The notes under the pieces: generated by a model | The model's database searches: none | What the model was told of the DNA's origin: nothing | The model's input: the letters and a program-made list of their open reading frames with translations, nothing else | Position numbers and translations under genes: made by a program | Origin: Bacteroidales bacterium UBA5433 | Lineage (GTDB): Bacteria > Bacteroidota > Bacteroidia > Bacteroidales > UBA932 | DNA: 50,207 nt | Reading direction: 5' to 3' | NCBI GenBank assembly: GCA_002427525.1 | Contig: DIRP01000012.1 | Span: 1 to 50,207 of the forward strand | Shown: positions 17,089 to 24,791 of the stretch, one piece after another | How positions within the stretch are numbered: the stretch's first letter is position 1 | How the letters are laid out: every line of letters begins with the position of its first letter

Positions 17089-18762
17089 ATGGAAGAGCAG
17101 CGTAGAATAAGAAAAACCGGCATTGTAATTCTGGTTGTGTTGTGTGCACTCCTTATTGCCGTCGGTCTGCGGTGGAGCGGATACAAAAGGGGGAACGGTG
17201 TGAGGGGACAATTGGGCAAGGAATGGACCAAGCTGGAACTTGTTTTAAACCAGATTCAGCACAATTATGTAGATTCTGTAGATGTGTCCGCTTTTATTGA
17301 GGAAACACTTCCGGCCATTATGGACGCATTGGATCCCCATTCCATTTACCTGCCTCCGGAAGAGCTGCGTTCAGCAGATGAAGAACTGCGGGGCAATATT
17401 GAAGGGATTGGCATTGTCTTTAACGTCCCCAACGATACGGCAACTGTAATCAATGTTGTGGTAGGCGGGCCTTCTGAAAAAATGGGGTTGCAGGCGGGGG
17501 ATAAAATCATACAAGTAGGAGAGCAAACAGTAGCCGGTGTTCAAATGCCTCAGGATTCCATTGTGCGGTTGCTCAAAGGCCCTAAGGGAACTAAGGTTGA
17601 CGTTCTTGTCAAACGCTATGGGGAAGATAGTCCTATTATGTTTTCCATAATTCGGGACAAAATTCCGGTAAATAGCGTAGATGTGGCCTATATGGTCAAC
17701 CCTGTTACGGGCTATATTAAATTATCCCGGTTTTCTATGACCAGTTATACAGAAATCCTGGAAGCACTGGCAGACTTGATGCAAGCCGGAATGAAACAGC
17801 TTATTTTTGACCTTCGTGACAATACGGGAGGGTATTTGGATCAGGCTCTGAAGATTGCCGGAGAATTTCTGGACGCAAACAAGCTGGTGGTTTATACAGA
17901 GGGGGTACACAGAAAAAGGCAGGACTTTAGCACCTATAAAAGGGGGTTCTGTTACGATATGCCTCTGGTACTTTTGATCAACGAAGTCTCGGCTTCTTCT
18001 TCTGAAATCATGGCGGGAGCTTTGCAGGATAACGACAGGGGAACTATTGTCGGGCGACGGTCGTATGGAAAAGGGTTAGTTCAGGAACCTGTTTATTTTT
18101 CTGACAATTCAGGACTCAGGCTTACGGTAGCTCGTTTTTATACACCCTTGGGAAGGTCCATTCAGAAACCCTATGGGAACAGCTCAAGGGAGTATAGTTT
18201 TGATTTGCTGGACAGGTACCGTCACGGGGAATTGCTGCAGGAAGACTCCATTCCAAGAAATGATTCGCTGCGGTATGTAACACCCGGGGGAAAAGTGCTG
18301 TATGGCGGAGGAGGTATTATTCCGGATGTGTTTGTACCACTGGATACTACCAAAGTAAACGATTTGTACATGCGCCTGTCCAGGCAAAACCTGCCCATCC
18401 GTTTTAGTATGGAATTCGCCGACCGAAACAGAAAACAATTGTCGGCCATAGATGCATTTGAAAATCTGGAACAATTTTTTGCTGAACACCGGCCTGAATA
18501 CGAATTTTTGGCTTATATACGTAAACAGGGCATACAGCCGGTACAGGCTCAGTGGGAAGAATGTGGTGATATAATAATGACTCAGATCAAGGCTTATATT
18601 GGGAGGAATACACATTTGGAAGACAAAGGGTATTATCCTTACTTGGGCAGAATTGACAACGTGCTGGAAAAAGCCCTGAAAGTGCTGGAGGATCAATCAG
18701 TAACCAAACTGGCGGAGTCGGCTTCTGCTATCCCTCCAGTTGGGGAGGACTTTGACATATAG
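17089..18762 (+). CDS. S41-family C-terminal processing peptidase
   Basis: 557 residues. An N-terminal membrane segment (about 12-28) anchors the protein with its domains in the periplasm. A PDZ domain (about 95-170; GIGIVFNVPND, GLQAGDKIIQVG) precedes the S41 catalytic domain with DLRDNTGGYLDQALKIAGEF. The Ser-Lys dyad is likely S303 in EVSASSSE and K328 in SYGKGLVQ. The enzyme trims or degrades envelope proteins. It follows dCMP deaminase by 7 bases. Its last 66 bases overlap the convergent era gene. Confidence 0.95.
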   Translation: MEEQRRIRKTGIVILVVLCALLIAVGLRWSGYKRGNGVRGQLGKEWTKLELVLNQIQHNYVDSVDVSAFIEETLPAIMDALDPHSIYLPPEELRSADEELRGNIEGIGIVFNVPNDTATVINVVVGGPSEKMGLQAGDKIIQVGEQTVAGVQMPQDSIVRLLKGPKGTKVDVLVKRYGEDSPIMFSIIRDKIPVNSVDVAYMVNPVTGYIKLSRFSMTSYTEILEALADLMQAGMKQLIFDLRDNTGGYLDQALKIAGEFLDANKLVVYTEGVHRKRQDFSTYKRGFCYDMPLVLLINEVSASSSEIMAGALQDNDRGTIVGRRSYGKGLVQEPVYFSDNSGLRLTVARFYTPLGRSIQKPYGNSSREYSFDLLDRYRHGELLQEDSIPRNDSLRYVTPGGKVLYGGGGIIPDVFVPLDTTKVNDLYMRLSRQNLPIRFSMEFADRNRKQLSAIDAFENLEQFFAEHRPEYEFLAYIRKQGIQPVQAQWEECGDIIMTQIKAYIGRNTHLEDKGYYPYLGRIDNVLEKALKVLEDQSVTKLAESASAIPPVGEDFDI

Positions 18763-19593
18763 TTCCAGGTATACGCTTTTTTGAAAGAAATCTTCCATAT
18801 CCAGGCGCGCCTGTGTTCCGGTTTTTTTAAGGGCACTGCCTTTGTTGCCAATAAGGATGCCTTTTTGTGAATCTCGCATTACATAAATGATGGCCCGGAT
18901 ACTGTAACGTTCTTGCGTTTCCCGGAACTCTTCCACTTCTACTTCTGTGCAATAGGGTATTTCCTGCGCGTAATTGCGGAAGATTTTTTCACGTATGATT
19001 TCCGAAGCAAAAAACCGAAGGCTTTTATCTGTCAGTTGTTCCTTATCAAACCAGGGAGGCGCTTCGGGCAAATGTTCCAGGATATGGTTTAGGAGAGATT
19101 CCATGTTAAAACCTTCCAAGGCACTTACCGGGAATATGGTGGCGTTGGGCAGCTTTTCCTGCCAGAGAGCCAGCAGGATTATGACTTCTTCCCTGGAGCT
19201 CTTATCAATTTTGTTTAGTGCCACCAGAACGGGGACTTCCAGTTGCTGAAGTTTTTCTATGTATTCCTTGTTTTTATCTGCTTTTTCCACAACGTCCGTA
19301 ACATACAAAACGATATCAGCATCTGTTATGGCTGTGTCAACAAACTGCATCATTTCTTTTTGTAGCAGGTAATGCGGACGGATAATCCCCGGCGTATCTG
19401 AGTAGACAATCTGATAATTGGGACTGTTCACAATACCCATTATGCGGTGGCGGGTAGTTTGTGCTTTGGGTGTGGTAATAGATAATTTTTCACCTACAAG
19501 GGTGTTCATCAGGGTGGACTTCCCCACATTGGGATTTCCAATAATGTTGACAAATCCGGCTTTATGTACTGCTGCTTTTCGGGATTCTTTCAT
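18697..19593 (-). CDS. era: GTPase Era
   Basis: 298 residues, full length. G1 GNPNVGKST, G3 DTPG, G4 NKID and the C-terminal KH RNA-binding domain (VEVEEFRETQERYSIRAIIYV, GNKGSALKKTGTQARLDME) are all present. Era binds the 3' end of 16S rRNA and helps mature the 30S subunit at the membrane. It lies 3 bases downstream of the pseudouridine synthase gene, an rRNA-maturation pair. Its 3' end runs 66 bases into the convergent S41 protease gene, so the two messages are antisense there. Confidence 0.97.
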   Translation of the reverse strand: MKESRKAAVHKAGFVNIIGNPNVGKSTLMNTLVGEKLSITTPKAQTTRHRIMGIVNSPNYQIVYSDTPGIIRPHYLLQKEMMQFVDTAITDADIVLYVTDVVEKADKNKEYIEKLQQLEVPVLVALNKIDKSSREEVIILLALWQEKLPNATIFPVSALEGFNMESLLNHILEHLPEAPPWFDKEQLTDKSLRFFASEIIREKIFRNYAQEIPYCTEVEVEEFRETQERYSIRAIIYVMRDSQKGILIGNKGSALKKTGTQARLDMEDFFQKSVYLELYVKVLPNWRDSRSRLRQFGY

Positions 19594-19596
19594 GTG

Positions 19597-20805
19597 TTAC
19601 TCATAGAAACCTGTTTTTAGCCTGCTTACTTCTTCCGGCGTCAGGAAACGCCATTGCCCGCGTTCCAATCCCTTTTTTGTAAGTCCCGCAAAATATACCC
19701 GGTCAAGCTTTTTTACCTTATAGTCCAGTGATTCAAAGAGTCTGTGAACTATTCGGTTCTTTCCGGAGTGGATTTCCAACCCAATTTCTTTCTCGTCGTT
19801 GTCCAGGTATGAAATCATATCAACGTGCATAGGACCGTCTTCCAGCTGAATCCCTTCTACCAGTTTCTCCATATCAGATCTTTTCAGGTTTTTATCAAGT
19901 CGGGCCTGGTAAATCTTTTTCTTGTTGTAGGAAGGGTGGGTGAGTTTTTCTGTAAGGTCTCCGTCGTTCGTGAACAACAGCACTCCCGTGGTGTTTTTAT
20001 CAAGTCTGCCAACCGGGAAAACCCGCTGTTTGCATTGTCCTGCAATCAGATCCATGACGGTGTCTTCTGCATTCTTGTCCTTCATGGTTGTCACATAGCC
20101 ACTGGGTTTGTTCATAATCAGATACGTCATGGCCTCCGGTTTAATGCGTTGGTCGTTTACACGTACATCGTCGGTTGCCATGACTTTGACGCCAAGGCGT
20201 GTTTCTGCCTGGCCGTTTACGGTAACAAGTCCTGTTTCTATGAAAATATCAGCCTCTCTGCGTGAACAAAGGCCCGAGTTGGCGATAAACCGGTTCAGCC
20301 TGATTTCTCCCGGAACTTTGGGTTGTTTGGGGCTGGGGGCTTGCTCCTTTTTGCGTGCCGTGCTTTCGCGGCGCGGTTTGTCGGAATTGTAGCCGCCTTC
20401 GCGACGTGGTCTGTCAGAATTGTAGTCTCCTTCGCGGCGCGGCCTGTCAGATTTGTAGCCGCCTTCGCGACGTGGTCTGTCGGAATTGTAGCCGCCTTCG
20501 CGACGTGGTCTGTCGGAATTATAGCCGCCTTCGCGACGTGGTTTGTCAGAGTGGTAGCCTCCTTCACGGCGTGGTCTGTCGGAATTATAGCCGCCTTCGC
20601 GGCGTGGCCTGTCGGAATTGTAGCCGCCTTCGCGGCGTGGCCTGTCAGAGTTGTAGCCACTATTCCGGTGTGGTCTTTCCCGGTCGTTGCCGCCATCCCG
20701 GCGGGTTTTTTCGCGGCCTGATTCCTGCTGGTAAGAGGACGTTATGCGATTGCGTTTTGGGCGTTCTTCCGTACTCTTTTTGCCGGAATCTTCTTTTTTC
20801 TGCAT
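19597..20805 (-). CDS. rRNA pseudouridine synthase (RsuA/RluB family) with repetitive N-terminal tail
   Basis: 402 residues, far longer than the usual 240-300 because of an N-terminal tail of about 165 residues rich in R, G, D, S and Y. Residues 50-148 are nine tandem 11-residue units of the form GYNSDRPRREG. An S4 RNA-binding domain follows (IRLNRFIANSGLCSRREAD, from about 168), then the catalytic domain with VGRLDKNTTGVLLFTNDGDL holding the catalytic aspartate. It should modify a uridine in 23S or 16S rRNA. RG-rich tails on pseudouridine synthases are known in Bacteroidota and may help RNA contact. It heads an operon with era. Confidence 0.93.
   Translation of the reverse strand: MQKKEDSGKKSTEERPKRNRITSSYQQESGREKTRRDGGNDRERPHRNSGYNSDRPRREGGYNSDRPRREGGYNSDRPRREGGYHSDKPRREGGYNSDRPRREGGYNSDRPRREGGYKSDRPRREGDYNSDRPRREGGYNSDKPRRESTARKKEQAPSPKQPKVPGEIRLNRFIANSGLCSRREADIFIETGLVTVNGQAETRLGVKVMATDDVRVNDQRIKPEAMTYLIMNKPSGYVTTMKDKNAEDTVMDLIAGQCKQRVFPVGRLDKNTTGVLLFTNDGDLTEKLTHPSYNKKKIYQARLDKNLKRSDMEKLVEGIQLEDGPMHVDMISYLDNDEKEIGLEIHSGKNRIVHRLFESLDYKVKKLDRVYFAGLTKKGLERGQWRFLTPEEVSRLKTGFYE
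20362..20658 (-). repeat. Nine 33-bp tandem coding repeats
   Basis: Nine contiguous 33-base units encode GYNSDRPRREG with changes at a few positions (N to H or K; R to K; G to D). A degenerate tenth unit (GNDRERPHRNS) precedes them. There are no spacers, and the reading frame is kept because 33 is a multiple of three. Unit number should vary between strains by slippage or recombination. Confidence 0.97.
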
Positions 20806-20824
20806 TTCTTTTTGATTTTGAACC

Positions 20825-20833
20825 GCAAATGTA
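20825..20833 (-). promoter_or_regulatory. -7 promoter box for the pseudouridine synthase-era operon
   Basis: TACATTTGC on the minus strand matches TAnnTTTG, with an expected leader of about 14 bases. On the other strand TAATATTGC (20846-20854), one mismatch from consensus, sits 5 bases before the ABC permease start. Confidence 0.55.
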
Positions 20834-20857
20834 CGTGAAATTTCTTAATATTGCATT

Positions 20858-22117
20858 ATGAAGCGTCCGTCCTTTTTGAGATTTTCTCCTTTATTCCGTG
20901 AAAACTTAAATGTTTCTCTTACAGCAGTTAAGACCAATAAATTGCGTTCTATCCTCACCATTCTGATGATTGCCATAGGCATCATGGCGCTTGTAGGTAT
21001 CCTTACAGCCATTGACGCAATAAAAGGTTCTGTAACAGATAGCTTTAACCGTATGGGAGCCAGCACCATAACTATTCGGTCCAAATCCTTGCGGGGTCAA
21101 TCTGCTGAAACAAGAAGAAGGGTGCGGAACAGACCTCACATAACGTATTGGCAGGCAATGGATTTCATTGAAAATTATCCTGTTCCTGCAAAAATTGCAG
21201 TGTATGCAACGGCACGCAGTATGCTGGAAGTTGGTTACGGGTCAGAGAAAACCAACCCGGATATTACGGCCATGGGAGTAAATCCGGAATATTTTCAGGT
21301 AAATGCGCTGGACCTTCTTTCAGGACGTACTTTTTCGCAATTTGAGATGAGCTCTTCGGGGTTTGTTACGGTTATCGGGGATGGGTTGCTTCATCTGTTT
21401 GGAGGAAAGAATCCGTTAGGGGAATTTTTGAATGTTGACGGCAGACGGTATCAGGTAATAGGTGTGTTGCGTTCTAAGGGTTCTTCTTTTGGCGGAGGAG
21501 CAGACAAGCAGATTTTCTTACCACTTGGGAATGCCCGTAGTGCATTCGGTGGAGAAAATATGAATTTTCAAATTAAGATCCAACCAAATCCAGGTCAAAA
21601 CAGCAGAAGTGCCTATGAAGAAGCAGAGATCCGATTCAGGACAGTTCGGAGGCTTTCTCCTACAGACCAGACCGATTTCCAGATTGAAAGAAGCGAAGAT
21701 ATGTTGGAGCGTTCCATGGAAACCATGAGGATAGTAACCGTAGCAGCCGTGATTATTGGATTTATTACGCTCCTGGGTGCAGCAGTTGGGTTGATGAATA
21801 TTATGTTGGTGTCTGTCAATGAGCGAACACGGGAGATTGGTGTCCGAAAAGCCATGGGAGCTACTTCTGCCATAATTAAGCAGCAATTTCTATTTGAAGC
21901 GATTGTTATTGGACAACTGGGAGGAGTTGGAGGTATAGTATTGGGTATTTTTGCAGGGAATCTGACTTCTATTGGTATGAAAACATCTTTTATCGTGCCG
22001 TGGTTGTGGATGTTGCTGGGTGTTGCCGTGTGTTTTGTAGTCAGTATTCTGTCGGGCTACATACCTGCAGTTCGTGCCAGCAGGCTGGATCCCATAGAAG
22101 CGCTGCGTTACGAATAG
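20858..22117 (+). CDS. MacB/FtsX-type ABC transporter permease
   Basis: 419 residues. One membrane helix near the N-terminus (about 32-52), a large periplasmic MacB-PCD-like domain (about 55-285), then three helices at the C-terminus (about 290-315, 345-370, 380-405) and the final motif PAVRASRLDPIEALRYE, diagnostic of the family. VSVNERTREIGVRKAMGA is the cytoplasmic coupling segment. The partner ATPase and membrane fusion protein are not adjacent, which is common in Bacteroidota. It is divergent from the pseudouridine synthase and ends 6 bases from the tonB-like gene. Confidence 0.94.
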   Translation: MKRPSFLRFSPLFRENLNVSLTAVKTNKLRSILTILMIAIGIMALVGILTAIDAIKGSVTDSFNRMGASTITIRSKSLRGQSAETRRRVRNRPHITYWQAMDFIENYPVPAKIAVYATARSMLEVGYGSEKTNPDITAMGVNPEYFQVNALDLLSGRTFSQFEMSSSGFVTVIGDGLLHLFGGKNPLGEFLNVDGRRYQVIGVLRSKGSSFGGGADKQIFLPLGNARSAFGGENMNFQIKIQPNPGQNSRSAYEEAEIRFRTVRRLSPTDQTDFQIERSEDMLERSMETMRIVTVAAVIIGFITLLGAAVGLMNIMLVSVNERTREIGVRKAMGATSAIIKQQFLFEAIVIGQLGGVGGIVLGIFAGNLTSIGMKTSFIVPWLWMLLGVAVCFVVSILSGYIPAVRASRLDPIEALRYE

Positions 22118-22123
22118 AATCGG

Positions 22124-22876
22124 TTATTTCAAAGCAAACACATAGGTGATTTTGCCCTCCTGAATTGCGGAAGCAGTACCGGATACGTTAAAACGTGCCT
22201 GTAAGGCTGCCTTCCTTGCTGCTTCCCAGAGGGTTTTGTTTTGCACTGTAGTACCTTCTATGCCGGGAGTGGCAGAAACAACTGTACCGTACGTATCAAC
22301 CAGGATTTTTACAACTACCCTTCCTGAAAGATTTTCTGCATATTCCGGCAGAGGCAACTTTCCAACGATGGAGCGTCCTTCCAGCTGGGCTGTGGGTTGT
22401 CCGGCAGGATTGCCTGTATCTGTATTGCCGGCAGCGTCACCGGCTTGTCTCTGCGGGAAAGTACGGAGACCTGTCTGTTCACCCTGCAGGGTGTCACTAT
22501 CCCGGCTGCGGAATAAAGCCCTCTCGTTGATTACGGGAGGGTCCGGGTCTGTTACTGCTACATCGCCTTCTTCTGTAGGGGTGCTTTCTGCAGTACGTTG
22601 TTCTCCCTCCACCGGGGTGGGTACTACAGCTTGCTGTACCAGAACCGGCTCTTTTTCCGGAACGGGACGAGGAGATCTGGGTGCCGTACCTTGTTCTGCA
22701 AGAAGCCGGACAGGTTCAGGAGGTTGCTCTTCTTCCAGTTCAATTTCAATTTGCAACAGGTTTGTTTTATCCGAAGGAGAGAACTGCATCTCCAGCAATA
22801 AAAGAAAGACAACCAACAGCAGATGAAATGCTACGGTGAGTATAATACCTGTATTATTTTCCCGTCCTGTATGCAT
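22124..22876 (-). CDS. TonB-like energy transducer
   Basis: 250 residues. An N-terminal membrane anchor (about 11-29) is followed by an acidic and proline-rich linker (EEEQPPEPV, PRSPRPVPEKEP) spanning the periplasm and a C-terminal domain of TonB fold (LPEYAENLSGRVVVKILVDTYG to the end). It would pass proton-motive energy from the ExbB/ExbD motor to outer-membrane receptors, or act in a Tol-like envelope complex. It is last in truA-exbB-exbD-tonB, 12 bases after exbD. Confidence 0.88.
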   Translation of the reverse strand: MHTGRENNTGIILTVAFHLLLVVFLLLLEMQFSPSDKTNLLQIEIELEEEQPPEPVRLLAEQGTAPRSPRPVPEKEPVLVQQAVVPTPVEGEQRTAESTPTEEGDVAVTDPDPPVINERALFRSRDSDTLQGEQTGLRTFPQRQAGDAAGNTDTGNPAGQPTAQLEGRSIVGKLPLPEYAENLSGRVVVKILVDTYGTVVSATPGIEGTTVQNKTLWEAARKAALQARFNVSGTASAIQEGKITYVFALK

Positions 22877-22888
22877 AATTTAAAACAA

Positions 22889-23302
22889 CTATTCGGGAGA
22901 AGTAGCCAGTATAATTTTGTACCGGTTGCGTTTTGCAATGTTCATGACCTGAACAACTTGTTCCATGGGAACCGACTTATCTACGTACAAGGATATGGTA
23001 GGGTCGTCGCTGTCTTGCAGTATTTCTTGTATTCTGGGTTCAATCTCACTAAAATGAACGGCATTGTTGCTGCCGTTTATGTGGTAGGAAAAAGTGCCGG
23101 CCTGTTGGTAATGTTTTATGGAAACACTTACCTGTCCTTTATCAGGAATCTGGTTGGTGCTTTTGGGTAACAAGAGCTTAAGGGCATTGGGATTAATAAG
23201 TGTTGAAGTTACCAGAAAGAACAACAACAACAGGAACACAATGTCTGTCATAGAGGCCATAGTAAAATTGGCCTCCACTTTTGTATTTCTTTTAATAGCC
23301 AT
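22889..23302 (-). CDS. exbD: Biopolymer transport protein ExbD/TolR
   Basis: 137 residues. A single membrane helix (about 17-37) holds the conserved proton-path aspartate in SMTDIVFLLLLFFLVTSTL, followed by a small periplasmic domain with the VSVSIKHYQQAG and SLYVDKSVPMEQVVQVM patterns. It forms the motor with the ExbB-like protein encoded 6 bases upstream. The TolR alternative cannot be excluded from sequence, as no tolA/tolB/pal genes are adjacent. Confidence 0.92.
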   Translation of the reverse strand: MAIKRNTKVEANFTMASMTDIVFLLLLFFLVTSTLINPNALKLLLPKSTNQIPDKGQVSVSIKHYQQAGTFSYHINGSNNAVHFSEIEPRIQEILQDSDDPTISLYVDKSVPMEQVVQVMNIAKRNRYKIILATSPE

Positions 23303-23308
23303 ACGTTC

Positions 23309-23977
23309 CTATTTTAAAGGTTCCTGCAACAGATCCAGAAAATCCAGCGTATCTTTTTCCATAGTATTAACAATGGACCCAATACGTGTTGCCAGGTAAT
23401 TGTAAGCAAAATATGCGGGAATACCAATTATCAGGCCACCCACCGTAGTAACCATGGCAATATAGATTCCTTCTGAAAGGAGGGTAATATCAATATTGTT
23501 GCCGGCCATGGACATATTGTAAAATGCCTTAATCATACCTAAAACCGTTCCCAGAAACCCAACCATGGGGGCCCCTCCCGCAATGGAAGCCAGTACAGGA
23601 AGCCCTTTTTCCAAACGTGCTACTTCAATGCTTCCTACATTTTCAATAGCAGATTTGATATCGGTAAGGGGGCGTCCTATGTTTTGTAGTCCTTTCCTGA
23701 TGAGTCGTGCGGTCAACGTGTTTTTGCTTTCACACAGATGTATGGCAGATTGGACTTTCCCGTCGTATATGTATTCTTTTATATTGTTCATAAAATTTTC
23801 ATCTACTTTGGCGGCTTTTCGTAAAACAACCATTCGCTCCCCAAAAATATAGACTGCCATAATGGATAAGGCCAGTAAAACAAGCATAAGCCATCCGCCT
23901 TTTGCGGCCATGGACAATAAGGAAATAGAGGAAGAAGCTTCTGCAATAGCTTCTGTTTGAAGTACAATGTGCAACAT
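23309..23977 (-). CDS. exbB: MotA/TolQ/ExbB proton channel family protein
   Basis: 222 residues with three membrane helices (about 28-48, 128-150 and 170-192). The conserved channel segment LASIAGGAPMVGFLGTVLGMIKAF and the later VTTVGGLIIGIPAYFAYNYL match the MotA/TolQ/ExbB family. As the inner-membrane ring of the energising motor it pairs with the ExbD protein encoded next. It follows truA by 6 bases. Confidence 0.94.
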   Translation of the reverse strand: MLHIVLQTEAIAEASSSISLLSMAAKGGWLMLVLLALSIMAVYIFGERMVVLRKAAKVDENFMNNIKEYIYDGKVQSAIHLCESKNTLTARLIRKGLQNIGRPLTDIKSAIENVGSIEVARLEKGLPVLASIAGGAPMVGFLGTVLGMIKAFYNMSMAGNNIDITLLSEGIYIAMVTTVGGLIIGIPAYFAYNYLATRIGSIVNTMEKDTLDFLDLLQEPLK

Positions 23978-23983
23978 ATCAGT

Positions 23984-24757
23984 TTATTGTTTAAATGTGT
24001 CGTAAGTAACCTCCCAAAGAAACAAGCCTTCGGCCGGTACGGAATATCCTGCAAAAGAACGATTTTTTTCTGTTATTAACTGCAAAATCCATTCCACCGG
24101 TTTTTTCTTTTTCCCAATTTCCAGCAGCGTTCCTACCATACAACGAACCATATCTCTTAAGAAACGATTGGCTGTAACCTGGAATACCCAAAGGGGTTCA
24201 ATGGCAAATTCCGGTACTGTGGTAAACCAGAAGGCTTCTGTTACGGTACAGATGTTGGTTTTTGTTGTTGAATGTAATTTGGCAAAACTTGTGAAATCGT
24301 GAGTTCCCACAAGTAACGCAGCTGCATGGTTCATCAGTTCCATGTCCGGAAGCTTGTCGGCATACGTTCCGGGGGCAGCAGAGAACTCCTTTAGAAAGGG
24401 TTCTTTGGTTGTGCGGATAAAATACCTGTAGGTTCTGCCGGTTGCATGAAAACGGGCATGCAGGTTTTCAGGAACAGGAAAAATGCCGTTTATATGAATG
24501 TCCTGAGGTAATATGGCATTAACTTTGTAAGTTAAGAGGTCGCAATCAAGGGGGTTGTCGGAATAATTAAAATGAGCCCGGAAGTCCCTTGCGTGAACAC
24601 CCGCGTCTGTACGGCCACAACCGGTGACAGCTGTGGCATTGCCCAATATACGGCTGAGTGCTTCCTGAACAAAGGCCTGTACACCGGGTGCGTTTTTTTG
24701 GATTTGCCAGCCGTGGTAGTTAGTTCCGTTAAAGGACAAGTGAATAAAATAACGCAT
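23984..24757 (-). CDS. truA: tRNA pseudouridine(38-40) synthase
   Basis: 257 residues from the ATG at 24757. TruA converts uridines 38-40 of the anticodon arm. The start MRYFIHLSFNGTNYHGWQIQ is typical, the catalytic aspartate is D51 in GCGRTDAGVHA, and later motifs (ATGRTYRY, HDFTSFAKL, FLRDMVRCMVGTLLEIG) are intact. An upstream in-frame start would extend into the divergent promoter and moxR. The gene leads a transcript continuing into exbB, exbD and tonB, a housekeeping tRNA gene ahead of an envelope motor. Confidence 0.96.
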   Translation of the reverse strand: MRYFIHLSFNGTNYHGWQIQKNAPGVQAFVQEALSRILGNATAVTGCGRTDAGVHARDFRAHFNYSDNPLDCDLLTYKVNAILPQDIHINGIFPVPENLHARFHATGRTYRYFIRTTKEPFLKEFSAAPGTYADKLPDMELMNHAAALLVGTHDFTSFAKLHSTTKTNICTVTEAFWFTTVPEFAIEPLWVFQVTANRFLRDMVRCMVGTLLEIGKKKKPVEWILQLITEKNRSFAGYSVPAEGLFLWEVTYDTFKQ

Positions 24758-24765
24758 AAAGGATG

Positions 24766-24774
24766 TATCTTTGA
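24766..24774 (+). promoter_or_regulatory. -7 promoter box for moxR and the Bat cluster
   Basis: TATCTTTGA fits TAnnTTTG, with an expected leader of about 11 bases before the ATG at 24792. It overlaps the possible TTG start of moxR at 24771, which argues against that start. Its last base is shared with the opposite-facing truA box. Confidence 0.6.
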
Positions 24775-24782
24775 CAAATATA
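24774..24782 (-). promoter_or_regulatory. -7 promoter box for the truA-exbBD-tonB operon
   Basis: TATATTTGT on the minus strand fits TAnnTTTG with an expected leader of about 10 bases. It abuts the plus-strand box so that TAtcTTTG and CAAAtaTA face each other, separated by one base. Confidence 0.6.
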
Positions 24783-24791
24783 ATTGAAAAT

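Noticed and set aside
20362..20658. CRISPR-like array of 33-base repeats
   Set aside because: The units are contiguous with no spacers, stay in one reading frame and encode a low-complexity tail of a pseudouridine synthase.
20323..20861. Repetitive antisense frames over the pseudouridine synthase tail
   Set aside because: They are products of the 33-base repeat read in other frames; no independent start or function.
22889..23977. Flagellar motor MotA/MotB
   Set aside because: The pair has ExbB/ExbD lengths and is followed by a TonB-like gene; the MotB peptidoglycan-binding domain is absent.
24771..24791. Upstream TTG start of moxR
   Set aside because: The TTG overlaps the exact -7 box TATCTTTGA, and the ATG at 24792 gives the usual family N-terminus.
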